Positions 35,146-42,820 are shown, numbered from the stretch's first letter. The stretch is DNA of 64,000 nt from Rouxiella aceris (GCF_012933545.1 NZ_JAADJU010000008.1:1-64000); one strand, 5' to 3'. Notes: a model not told the origin generated them from the sequence alone. Numbers and translations: made by a program.

Positions 35146-35811
35146 TTATTTGAGGATCTCGTAACCTCTGTCCCGCCATAGCTGGGGAAGTTGCTGCATA
35201 TCGGTGAACGCGGTAACTAATGGATGGTCAATGGGGGGGTTATGGGGATCGGCACAGTAATAGTAAACCGGTATGTTTGCCGCAATGCCAGCTTGCACGC
35301 CAGCTACCGAGTCTTCAACCAGAATGCATGTGGAAATCGCTACCTGCATCTCCTTGGCAGCATGATAAAGCAGCGTGGGGTCGGGCTTCCAGCGTTGCAG
35401 ATCATACCCGCTATACAGATGTTCGCCCATAAAGGGCAACAACCCGGTTAATCCCAGGGAGTGCTGCATTTTACTTACCGGACCATTTGACACCACACAC
35501 ATCGGTACCTTTATCATTTCCAGTAGCGCTCTGGCACCCGAGATGGCTTCAAGTTTTTCATCGAACAGACGGGCTATATGCCGGCGGAACACCACCTCCA
35601 TTTCCTCTTTACTGACTTTTAATCCATGTTGCTGATTAATAATGGCAATAATCTCATAGAGCTTGATGCCTTTATACTTTTTGTACATATCGTCATAGGC
35701 AACCTGAACGCCAAAATGGGCAAACATCAGGACATAAGCTTCGCAACACAGGCGTTCGCTATCGACCAGTGTGCCGTCACAGTCAAAGAAAACGCATTCA
35801 ATCCGGGGCAT
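35146..35811 (-). CDS. yieH: HAD-family phosphatase YieH
   Basis: HAD phosphatase of 221 residues, the E. coli YieH length. Motif I DCDGTLVDSE has the nucleophilic Asp, the motif II region is VVSNGPVSK, and LVEDSVAGVQAG carries the metal-binding acid. YieH has been assigned 6-phosphogluconate phosphatase activity. It is divergent from adeP, as in E. coli. Confidence 0.93.
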   Translation of the reverse strand: MPRIECVFFDCDGTLVDSERLCCEAYVLMFAHFGVQVAYDDMYKKYKGIKLYEIIAIINQQHGLKVSKEEMEVVFRRHIARLFDEKLEAISGARALLEMIKVPMCVVSNGPVSKMQHSLGLTGLLPFMGEHLYSGYDLQRWKPDPTLLYHAAKEMQVAISTCILVEDSVAGVQAGIAANIPVYYYCADPHNPPIDHPLVTAFTDMQQLPQLWRDRGYEILK

Positions 35812-36090
35812 CGCTCCTCCTTATTTAAAAGTTCAATCACCTGGTTAGGGCAGATCGTCCACAGACATCCTACAGAAGATGCGCTTTGCTGCCGAATGGC
35901 AAGCTATCAATTTTACCGGTGAAGTGTTCGATAAATAACGCATAAGTAAGTGGCAAAAACCATCAATGTGAGTGATATACCAGCTAAATACTGAATTTAT
36001 GCAATAAAAATCAGCATATTCATCTTAAACTTTTGGTCATTTGGTATAGGATAGCCACCGATTGATTTTCTCCTCTTTTGGAACTCGCTA

Positions 36091-37422
36091 ATGAGCACAC
36101 CACAAAACAATGCCGCTACCGGGCAAGGGTTGTTAGAGCGCCTGTTTAAGCTGACTTTGCATGGCACCACTGTGAAAACTGAAACCGTGGCCGGACTGAC
36201 CACCTTTCTGACCATGGTGTATATCGTATTCGTTAACCCGCAGATTTTGGGCGTGGCGGGGATGGATAAACAGGCGGTGTTTGTAACTACCTGTCTGATC
36301 GCCGCCTTTGGCAGTATTTTAATGGGACTGATTGCCAACCTTCCCGTAGCGGTGGCACCGGCTATGGGCCTGAACGCCTTTTTTGCCTTTGTCGTCGTCG
36401 GCGCCATGGGCATCTCCTGGCAGATCGGTATGGGGGCCATTTTCTGGGGCGCCGTGGGACTGTTATTGCTGACGATTTTCCGTGTCCGTTACTGGATGAT
36501 TGCCAATATTCCGCTCAGCCTGCGTATTGGTATCACCAGCGGTATAGGGTTGTTTATCGGTATGATGGGGCTGAAAAATGCCGGTATTATCGTAGCCAAC
36601 CCTGAGACGCTGGTGGCTATCGGTCATCTGACATCCCACTCGGTACTGTTGGGCGCGCTGGGATTCTTTATTATTGCCATTCTGGCTTCTCGTAATATCC
36701 ACGCTGCGGTACTTATTTCCATTATCACCACCACGCTGATTGGCTGGGCGTTGGGTGATGTGCACTATGCGGGCTTTTGGTCGCTGCCGCCAAGCGTGAC
36801 CTCAGTGGTCGGCCAGGTGGATATCAAGGGTGCATTAAACCTTAGTCTGGCGGGCGTTATTTTCTCCTTTATGTTGGTAAACCTGTTCGACTCGTCGGGA
36901 ACATTGATTGGCGTGACCGACAAAGCCGGGTTGACCAATCGCCAGGGCAAATTCCCGCAAATGAAGCAGGCGCTGTATGTGGATAGCCTAAGCTCTGTCG
37001 CCGGGGCATTTATTGGCACTTCCTCGGTTACCGCCTACATAGAGAGCTGTTCAGGGGTGGCCATTGGTGGCCGTACCGGTCTGACGGCGGTGGTCACCGG
37101 GTTGTTATTCCTGCTGGTTATCTTTATCTCGCCTTTGGCTGGCATGGTGCCGGCTTACGCCGCCGCCGGTGCATTGATTTACGTTGGCGTGCTGATGACA
37201 TCCAGCCTGGCGCGAGTAACCTGGGATGACCTGACGGAAGCCGTACCGGCTTTTGTGACGGCAGTTATGATGCCCTTTAGTTTTTCGATTACCGAAGGGA
37301 TTGCGTTGGGCTTTATCTCTTATGTGGTGATGAAGCTAGGCAGCGGCCGCTGGAGAGATATCACTCCCTGCGTCATTATTGTTACCCTGCTTTTTTTGCT
37401 GAAAATTATCTTTATCGATTAA
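36091..37422 (+). CDS. adeP: adenine permease AdeP
   Basis: NCS2/AzgA-like purine permease of 443 residues (formerly YieG/PurP). About 12-14 membrane segments are predicted. Conserved segments include TFLTMVYIVFVNPQIL, AMGLNAFFAFVVV, LVNLFDSSGTLIGV and SVTAYIESCSGVAIGGRTG. It imports adenine with protons. It is followed by a terminator that carries an inserted 131-bp repeat element. Confidence 0.93.
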   Translation: MSTPQNNAATGQGLLERLFKLTLHGTTVKTETVAGLTTFLTMVYIVFVNPQILGVAGMDKQAVFVTTCLIAAFGSILMGLIANLPVAVAPAMGLNAFFAFVVVGAMGISWQIGMGAIFWGAVGLLLLTIFRVRYWMIANIPLSLRIGITSGIGLFIGMMGLKNAGIIVANPETLVAIGHLTSHSVLLGALGFFIIAILASRNIHAAVLISIITTTLIGWALGDVHYAGFWSLPPSVTSVVGQVDIKGALNLSLAGVIFSFMLVNLFDSSGTLIGVTDKAGLTNRQGKFPQMKQALYVDSLSSVAGAFIGTSSVTAYIESCSGVAIGGRTGLTAVVTGLLFLLVIFISPLAGMVPAYAAAGALIYVGVLMTSSLARVTWDDLTEAVPAFVTAVMMPFSFSITEGIALGFISYVVMKLGSGRWRDITPCVIIVTLLFLLKIIFID

Positions 37423-37436
37423 CGCGAACGGCAGAT

Positions 37437-37455
37437 AGCCCGCGTTATGCGGGCT
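37437..37455 (+). repeat. left copy of duplicated terminator hairpin (adeP)
   Basis: AGCCCGCGTTATGCGGGCT is a 7-bp stem with GTTAT loop, 14 bases after the adeP stop. It is an 18/19 match to the hairpin at 37587-37605 on the far side of the inserted element. It lacks a T-run because the element begins directly after it. Confidence 0.85.
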
Positions 37456-37586
37456 GAGTTTGATGACCAAGTCGTCTTGATGATCGAGATACCCGGGCAT
37501 AGCACACCTAGGGGTGCTCCGGCGGGCAAGCCCGCTACGACCCCAACGGTGCACTCTCCCTAATAATGGACTTTGTCAGCAGTCTG
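37456..37586. mobile_element. 131-bp repeat element, copy 1, inserted in a terminator
   Basis: Non-coding element from GAGTTTGATGAC to the terminal GTCTG. Exactly 131 bp and about 95 percent identical by eye to 42668-42798. Its ends are imperfect inverted repeats sharing the core TGAC(A)AAGTC. An internal palindrome GCGGGCAAGCCCGC is present. It is flanked by a 19-bp direct repeat that is itself a terminator stem-loop. This looks like a MITE with a target duplication; no transposase is in the window. Confidence 0.75.
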
Positions 37587-37611
37587 AGCCTGCGTTATGC
37601 GGGCTTTTTTT
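37587..37611 (+). terminator. adeP terminator, right copy of duplicated hairpin
   Basis: AGCCTGC-GTTAT-GCGGGCT (37587-37605) with one G-U pair, followed by a T-run to 37611. The functional copy after insertion of the 131-bp element. Confidence 0.82.
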
Positions 37612-37624
37612 GGCAGGATGACAA

Positions 37625-38194
37625 TTATTTTTTCACTCGGCGCGTATAGTCTGAAAATGCGCTGAGCTGCCCGGCCAGATGATCGAGGGTGGCTTGTTCA
37701 ATCACTTCCCCCAGCTGACTATCCACCTTGCTTTGGATCACTCCGCCCATAAACTCCGGTTTATTCATGACCATGGCATCGAGAAATACCAAAATCTGAC
37801 GCAGATGATACTGGCAACGGGCACCACCAATAGCGCCCATTGAGCTGGTTTGGATCAGCACAGGTTTACCCGCCAATGGCTGATCGGCCAGGCGAGAAAG
37901 CCAGTCAATGGCATTTTTCAGTCCGCCAGGCACCGAGTAGTTATATTCCGGTGTCACTATAATAACGCCGTCTGCCTGACGGATTTGTTCGGCAATTTTT
38001 TCGATACTTGCCGGAAAGCCGGATTCTTGCTGAACATCGGCATCATACAATGGAATATCGCCAATGGAGGGCAAGGCTTCGATGGTTATCCCTTCGGGAG
38101 CCAGTTTAGGCAGGGTACGCGCGATCATGGCGTTATAAGATCCCTTGCGCAAGCTACCGAGTAGAGTCACAAACTTCAGTGGTTGAGTTGACAT
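37625..38194 (-). CDS. chrR: NAD(P)H-dependent FMN reductase ChrR/YieF
   Basis: Flavodoxin-fold quinone/chromate reductase of 189 residues. The FMN-binding loop is LLGSLRKGSYN and the flavin-contacting segment is TPEYNYSVPGGLKNAIDWLSR. It reduces quinones and chromate and is thought to protect from redox stress. Same neighbourhood order (yieE-chrR-adeP-yieH) as E. coli. Confidence 0.93.
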   Translation of the reverse strand: MSTQPLKFVTLLGSLRKGSYNAMIARTLPKLAPEGITIEALPSIGDIPLYDADVQQESGFPASIEKIAEQIRQADGVIIVTPEYNYSVPGGLKNAIDWLSRLADQPLAGKPVLIQTSSMGAIGGARCQYHLRQILVFLDAMVMNKPEFMGGVIQSKVDSQLGEVIEQATLDHLAGQLSAFSDYTRRVKK

Positions 38195-38267
38195 CGACGC
38201 TCCTGTTTGATTATAGAAAGCTGATTTTTGACAACTGATAACGGCCAGTTTGTAGCTACATTGAACG

Positions 38268-38990
38268 CTATTTTGCCGGCGGTAAACTGGTGAACTTCAT
38301 AAAGTGTAGCGAATCAACCTGTTGCTGCGCAGAAAATGTCTGCGCCCGTACAAATCCCTGGGAAGGCTGATAATGCCAGCAGATTAGCCGCACGATAACC
38401 GGACTGTGCGCGCAGGCCCAAATCAGCGGACTTTCAATATCACTCATTACCTGCACCTCTGGCGCAATACTTGAGCGGAGTCGACCGGATGACGGGTGCA
38501 GGCTTAATGTGTCGCCAGTAATATCACTCTGACCCGAGAGTTTAAGTACGCTTTGACGAATGCATTCCAACTGCGCAGCCGACTCTTCGGGATCGGATTG
38601 CATGGCTATCCAGGTTTGTTCGACGGTGGAAAGCGCTGACTGCTGGGGTTGACTGAGGGCACTGTGCACATGGAGGATCTCCAGATCCAGTCCGACTTTC
38701 CCTTCACTGCTCAACAGGACTCCGATGGTGCTGCCTGCATAGGCCAGGCTGAAGTCAGGTAATCCGCTACTGGCAAAACTTGGGCGTCCGCTGGGCAACG
38801 CGATAATTTGCGGCAGTTGCGTCATCCCGTAGAGATAAAACATCAGTTCTGCCAGCAGCACGCGGCCGTGAAGAAAGCGTCTGCGCTGCTTGGGGGAGAG
38901 GCTATTTGCGGATAATAAAACTTCTGCAGGTAAACGGTGAGTATCCGGCTCGGTATCCGTTACAACCCATCGGGCAAAATGACACGCCAT
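38268..38990 (-). CDS. yieE: Sfp-type phosphopantetheinyl transferase YieE
   Basis: Putative 4'-phosphopantetheinyl transferase of 240 residues. The magnesium-binding motif is GLDLEIL in the centre, followed by W-rich EQTWIAMQ and IRQSVLKLSG, a divergent version of the W-KEA motif. The carrier protein it modifies is unknown. It ends 73 bp upstream of chrR on the same strand and may share its transcript. Confidence 0.82.
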   Translation of the reverse strand: MACHFARWVVTDTEPDTHRLPAEVLLSANSLSPKQRRRFLHGRVLLAELMFYLYGMTQLPQIIALPSGRPSFASSGLPDFSLAYAGSTIGVLLSSEGKVGLDLEILHVHSALSQPQQSALSTVEQTWIAMQSDPEESAAQLECIRQSVLKLSGQSDITGDTLSLHPSSGRLRSSIAPEVQVMSDIESPLIWACAHSPVIVRLICWHYQPSQGFVRAQTFSAQQQVDSLHFMKFTSLPPAK

Positions 38991-39239
38991 TGTTCACTCC
39001 ATGATTAATGGTCAATACATAGTTTGTATGAATGAATTAAGGATAACATTAAGAGAAATTATTAAAAAATCAGTAAAGCTTCAGCTTTTGAGCGACGAGA
39101 CAGACAGGAGGAAGGCGGTTATTTAAAAAAAGTCTGCAAAATCACAATCTAAGCTTTTTTAAACAAGTCTTATAATAGTACGATCTTCTTATGAATCTTA
39201 TAAATAACTTATCGAGCAGATAAATCTACTTATCTCATG

Positions 39240-39266
39240 TAAAGAAGCATAAGAAAATGCCGTTAT
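39240..39266 (+). promoter_or_regulatory. sigma-28 (FliA) type promoter
   Basis: TAAA (39240-39243), 15-bp spacer, GCCGTTAT (39259-39266), against the flagellar consensus TAAA-N15-GCCGATAA. It lies about 44 bp upstream of the chemoreceptor remnant, which fits its former class III expression. Confidence 0.7.
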
Positions 39267-39309
39267 TATAAGAACAGCTATCTCGCTGTTTTTAGCGTGA
39301 GTGCCGAGA

Positions 39310-39776
39310 ATGCTTAAAACAACGCAGTCTCGATTTATCAGTTTGATCAGCTTGTTCTTTATTGTTCCGGCACTAACGCGGCGGTTGAAGCGGCAAGGAC
39401 GGGAGAACAGTGCGGTTGTGACTTCTGAGGTGTGTAGCCTGGCTCAACGTTCTGCAACTTCAGCACCAGAAATTAAAAAGCTGATAGAGGACTCAGTGGC
39501 GGATATTTCCATGGGTTCGCAGCTGGAAGAAACCGCCGGATCAACCATGGATGAGCTGATGTTGGGCGTAAATAATGTGGCCACGCTGATGAGTGAAATC
39601 ATGTCCTCCAGCCAGCAGCAAAGCCTGGGCATCGAGCTGGTCAACATTGTTATTACTAACTGGATAATACCACTCAGCAAAACGCTGCGTTGGTCGAACA
39701 GTTCTCTGCTGCGGCCCAGGCTATGCAGGACCAAAGCGTGCAGCTGAAAGGTATGGTAGCAGGATTTAAAATCTGA
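39310..39776 (+). pseudogene. decayed methyl-accepting chemotaxis protein
   Basis: The start encodes an MCP-like N-terminal membrane segment (MLKTTQSRFISLISLFFIV). It then jumps, by an internal deletion, into the cytoplasmic signalling hairpin in another frame (NAAVEAARTGEQ). GRGF is missing, and the frame shifts again to AVVTSEVCSLAQRSATSAPEIKKLI. A third shift near 39665 leads to QQNAALVEQFSAAAQAM and VAGFKI before the stop at 39774. The sensor, second membrane helix and HAMP are gone. The product cannot be a working receptor. Confidence 0.88.
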
Positions 39777-39802
39777 TTAAGACGTGTGTGGTGGTTACGC
39801 TT

Positions 39803-39833
39803 AGCCCGACCTTGATGGTCGGGCTTTTTTTTT
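39803..39833 (+). terminator. terminator after the chemoreceptor remnant
   Basis: AGCCCGACC (39803-39811), TTGAT loop, GGTCGGGCT (39817-39825), then a T-run to 39833. Confidence 0.92.
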
Positions 39834-40235
39834 GTTTAAAAAATAGCAAATTCAGTCTGTCAGCGAGGTGTGAAGAGAGGTATAAGCTTGCAATGCGTAT
39901 TATTTAATTATAAATAATTAAATGATTATCGGACAAGTCAGGAAATTATCAATTTAACTAAGTTACTATGGTAAAAAATAACGACTAAGGTATAGTCTCG
40001 CCCTAGCTAAAGGTATAGTTTTTAGGTGTGCCATTATTCTAATAAATATAATACAACTGATAATCCACATAACTTAAATCTTCTTTAGTAAGGGGCCATA
40101 TACATAGTATGTATATTATTGATGTTTCATTATCAATACATTCATAATGATGATTTGGCATCAGGTGTTGAGCTTAATTAATAGTAAAGTTTTATTCGGT
40201 TGAGCATAGCGTGATAAGCTGTCAGGAAGGGTGCT
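39834..40235. other. AT-rich region with GGTATAGT direct repeats
   Basis: About 400 bp of AT-rich DNA ahead of the holin-like gene. AAGGTATAGT occurs at 39987-39996 and again at 40010-40019, 23 bp apart. The second sits inside CTAAA-N9-TTTAG (40007-40025). It could be a regulator site; no factor is assigned. Confidence 0.4.
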
Positions 40236-40541
40236 ATGAGCACAGTGATTGAGTATGGGAACCCCGATCTTTGGTTAGTCATTTTTATATTGGCGGCTGG
40301 TGCAGTTTCGAATATTTTTTTGTCTGTTGAGCAGATAACCTTTCGCAAGATGATCGGTGATTTATTACGTGTTGTCATTGTAGGGATTATCATTTGGGTC
40401 TATGGCGCAATGGATAACGCCTCTGTGTTTAAGGTAGTTATCGTTGCCGGCCTTTCTGCCGTGGCCTGGCCGCATATGATCAATGGATTTACGGAGCTGG
40501 TAAAGCGAAATATTGGGCGGTTTTTTGACAAGATGAGATGA
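40236..40541 (+). CDS. small holin-like membrane protein
   Basis: Protein of 101 residues with three predicted hydrophobic segments (about 11-31, 43-61, 66-83) and a basic C-terminal tail (KRNIGRFFDKMR). That is the general shape of phage holins, which make lesions in the inner membrane. GGAAGG five bases before the ATG supports translation. No endolysin, spanin or other phage gene is beside it. It lies 128 bp before luxR on the same strand in the same AT-rich block. Assignment to a holin family is by shape only. Confidence 0.55.
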   Translation: MSTVIEYGNPDLWLVIFILAAGAVSNIFLSVEQITFRKMIGDLLRVVIVGIIIWVYGAMDNASVFKVVIVAGLSAVAWPHMINGFTELVKRNIGRFFDKMR

Positions 40542-40669
40542 AAATATGTTTAGTAAGGTGTTTTTATCAACGCAGTGAGACAGAATTACATAAGTTATTA
40601 TATTTATTAAATAGATATAAGCGGATAGCTATCTTTACTTTGTGCTGTAACTTATCTTGGAGGTGAGGA

Positions 40670-41392
40670 ATGTATTTTAATAATGATTTAATAAATAACG
40701 TGGTTAAAAACTCGTTAGAGAAAGACTTGTTAAGTTATGGAAAAATAAGTTATACCTATGCGGTTATGAACAAGAAAAATCCTAGTGATTTTTTCGCGTT
40801 ATCAAATTATCCAGATGAATGGATTGATATCTATATACAAAATGACTATCAATACATCGATCCTGTAATGATTACTTCATTGCGCAATGTGTTGCCATTT
40901 TTCTGGAATGAAGAAATTATGAGCAAGGCCAGTTTAAAGTTAACCAAAGTAATAAGCATTGGTAGAAAATACAATATTATAGGTGGTTATACTTTTATTC
41001 TGCATGATAATAATCATAATTTGGCCACCTTAAGTATTCTTGTTGATAGCATTGAGGATGGTGGGATTTTAAAAATCATTGTTGATAATAAAGATAAAAT
41101 ACAGATGATCCTCATGACTATCCATGACATGCTTATCTCGCTGTATGGTGAGATTGAACATAATTCTACTCTTAAGGAGAAGGGACTTTTGTCTCAAAGA
41201 GAAAATGAAATATTTTACTGGGCCAGCATGGGAAAAAGCTACCATGAAATTGCCATTATTTTGGGGATTACCCAGAGTACAGTAAAGTTTCATATGGGTA
41301 ATGTAGTCAAAAAACTGGGGGTTCTTAATGCTAAACAGGCTATAAGATTAGGCACTGAATTACAGCTTATTCGCCCCCTTGATAATTGTTAA
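40670..41392 (+). CDS. LuxR-family quorum-sensing regulator
   Basis: Regulator of 240 residues. The N-terminal autoinducer-binding domain has the family residues W51, Y55, D64, P65 and W79. The C-terminal LuxR helix-turn-helix (about 170-230) includes LSQRENEIFYWASMGKSYHEIA and STVKFHMGNVVKKLGV. The tail resembles the EsaR/YenR/SpnR branch, many of which act without ligand as repressors; that mode is inferred. GGAGGTGAGG precedes the ATG. It converges on luxI with a 8-bp gap, the usual arrangement in this branch. GC content is far below that of the flanking core genes. Confidence 0.93.
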   Translation: MYFNNDLINNVVKNSLEKDLLSYGKISYTYAVMNKKNPSDFFALSNYPDEWIDIYIQNDYQYIDPVMITSLRNVLPFFWNEEIMSKASLKLTKVISIGRKYNIIGGYTFILHDNNHNLATLSILVDSIEDGGILKIIVDNKDKIQMILMTIHDMLISLYGEIEHNSTLKEKGLLSQRENEIFYWASMGKSYHEIAIILGITQSTVKFHMGNVVKKLGVLNAKQAIRLGTELQLIRPLDNC

Positions 41393-41400
41393 ATAAAAAT

Positions 41401-42045
41401 TTAATTTTTAGCAACGTTAAAAGAAAGTGGCCATTCAGTCAGTTTTTCTTTTGTAAAATTAATTCGTTGATTGATATTATCGATTAGTATTTTTTGATTT
41501 TCATTATCATTAGGTAACTTTAATATATATACGTTTTCATTCTTTTCTGAGACCCCCTCTCCCACAATAGATAGTTGCCATCCTGTTCGCGCCATTATTT
41601 TTAGCATTGACTGGCTTACAAGGGTCAAAATTCCATCATAGCCATTTTTTTTTGAATAATTTAATGCAGCAAGAAATAGCATTGCACTAATTGGGTAGCG
41701 AGTGAAGTTAAATTCTTTGGCTCTGGTTTTGTCAACAAAAAATCGACTTGATTCAATATACTTTCCCTTCGGGATATTTGCATCATTAAAAAAAGAGCTA
41801 AAAGTATTTTCGATCATATTAGGGTATTGCATTTCAATAAGGCGAAGACTACAAATAACAGTATTATTATGTATCCCAAATAAATAAGTTGTATGATTAT
41901 TATCATACTCATCGAATTCAATATCGTTGATACAAGTCACCGCCCAGTTTAGTCGATCCTTGAAAACCATTTTTCTAAGACCAAAAAGTTCGTCCGATTT
42001 TTCTTTAGATAACTGCTCATATTTAACATCAATTATGTCAATCAT
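41401..42045 (-). CDS. LuxI-family acyl-homoserine lactone synthase
   Basis: Autoinducer synthase of 214 residues that joins S-adenosylmethionine and acyl-ACP. The invariant residues R24, F28, W34, D45, D48 and R68 are present, and the E98/R101 pair lies in KYIESSRFFVDK. It resembles SwrI/SprI-type synthases from Serratia, so a short-chain AHL is possible but not shown. Strong AGGGTGA precedes the start. Convergent with luxR. An ArcZ-like sRNA lies 238 bp upstream on the same strand. Confidence 0.94.
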   Translation of the reverse strand: MIDIIDVKYEQLSKEKSDELFGLRKMVFKDRLNWAVTCINDIEFDEYDNNHTTYLFGIHNNTVICSLRLIEMQYPNMIENTFSSFFNDANIPKGKYIESSRFFVDKTRAKEFNFTRYPISAMLFLAALNYSKKNGYDGILTLVSQSMLKIMARTGWQLSIVGEGVSEKNENVYILKLPNDNENQKILIDNINQRINFTKEKLTEWPLSFNVAKN

Positions 42046-42202
42046 TTCACCCTCATTAATCCATTAATGATTTAATTTAAAAAATAAAACGTAGCCTTTC
42101 CAAACTTTTAATATTGATAAATATTAAAAGATATAATAGATGACTGGTTATTTTGAAAAAATGCTTTGTTTTATTTTAATAAAAGACTGCTTGCAGATAA
42201 AA

Positions 42203-42236
42203 GTATAGCACCAGGCTGTGCTTTAGTATAGCTATC
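42203..42236 (-). promoter_or_regulatory. repeat-rich site upstream of luxI
   Basis: Inverted repeat AGCAC-N6-GTGCT (42207-42222) embedded between two direct copies of AGTATAGC (42202-42209 and 42225-42232). The lux-box-like spacing makes it a candidate autoregulatory site, but it does not match a known lux box well. Confidence 0.3.
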
Positions 42237-42282
42237 AATATCACACAAAATCGCTTAGATTATTCCCAACGATACTTAGGGC

Positions 42283-42360
42283 AAAAAAAAACCTGACTTC
42301 AATTTATCGGTTGAAGTCAGGGTGCCAATTATCGGCCAACACCAGGGAAAATCGTTCTCA
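42283..42360 (-). ncRNA. ArcZ-like small RNA, copy 2
   Basis: On the minus strand a near-consensus promoter TTGACT (42391-42396), 18-bp spacer, GATAAT (42367-42372) would start an RNA of about 78 nt near 42360. It carries ATTTTCCCTGGTGTTGG, the ArcZ seed, then a small GCC/GGC hairpin, then terminator CCTGACTTCAA / TTGAAGTCAGG (42292-42302 and 42311-42321) with nine Ts. The RNA matches the short processed form of ArcZ, made here from its own promoter. Flanks and terminator differ from copy 1, so only the seed is shared. Confidence 0.78.
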
Positions 42361-42647
42361 ACTTGAATTATCGTCTCGTTAGGGTTTAAGAGTCAAGTTA
42401 CATTTAAATTTAAAAGCGAGTATTTTTTATTTGTATGGGTTCTTTGTTTTATATTTATAATATGAATGAATCACTACTTAATAGAATTAAAATATAAGCT
42501 AATATATTTTTATAATATGGGAAATAATCCCTTATGGGTAGATTTTTTTGCTGCTTACCAAGATCGCTGGCAGTTAACGCCTTGAGGTTATTATTACACC
42601 CTGTAAAACTAAGCCAGTTGTGATGATGTCTGGCAAACATCGCCTTT
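42361..42647. other. AT-rich spacer with a terminator-like hairpin
   Basis: About 290 bp. CCCTTATGGG followed by TAGATTTTTTT (42530-42549) resembles a weak plus-strand terminator. No supported gene lies upstream on that strand, so its transcript is unknown. Confidence 0.35.
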
Positions 42648-42667
42648 AAGCCCTCTCTGGAGGGCTT
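42648..42667 (+). repeat. left copy of duplicated terminator hairpin
   Basis: AAGCCCTCTCTGGAGGGCTT, a stem-loop immediately before the second 131-bp element. It is the same as the hairpin at 42799-42817 except for one extra G. Confidence 0.85.
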
Positions 42668-42798
42668 GAGTTTGATGACAAAGTCGTCGTGATGATCGAG
42701 ATACCCGGGCATAGCACACCTAGGGGCGCTCTGGCGGGCAAGCCCGCTACGACCCCAACGGTGCACTCTCCCTAATAACGGACTTTGTCAGCCGTCTG
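42668..42798. mobile_element. 131-bp repeat element, copy 2, inserted in a terminator
   Basis: Second copy of the element at 37456-37586, same orientation and exact length. Its ends carry the perfect inverted core TGACAAAGTC / GACTTTGTCA. It is flanked by two copies of a terminator hairpin whose sequence is unrelated to the one flanking copy 1. This separates element from target and supports insertion with duplication of about 19-20 bp. Confidence 0.75.
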
Positions 42799-42820
42799 AA
42801 GCCCTCTCTGAGGGCTTTTG
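42799..42820 (+). terminator. right copy of duplicated terminator hairpin
   Basis: AAGCCCTCTCTGAGGGCTT (42799-42817) followed by TTG. The T-run is short. Nothing obvious is transcribed into it on the plus strand. Confidence 0.6.

Noticed and set aside
35626-35922. 98-codon frame opposite yieH running into the divergent intergenic region
   Set aside because: Antisense to a conserved phosphatase and without a ribosome binding site.
37336-37554. Minus-strand frame beginning MHRWGRSGLAR, repeated at 42455-42766
   Set aside because: The similarity between the two frames comes from the non-coding 131-bp element; they diverge outside it and lack ribosome binding sites.
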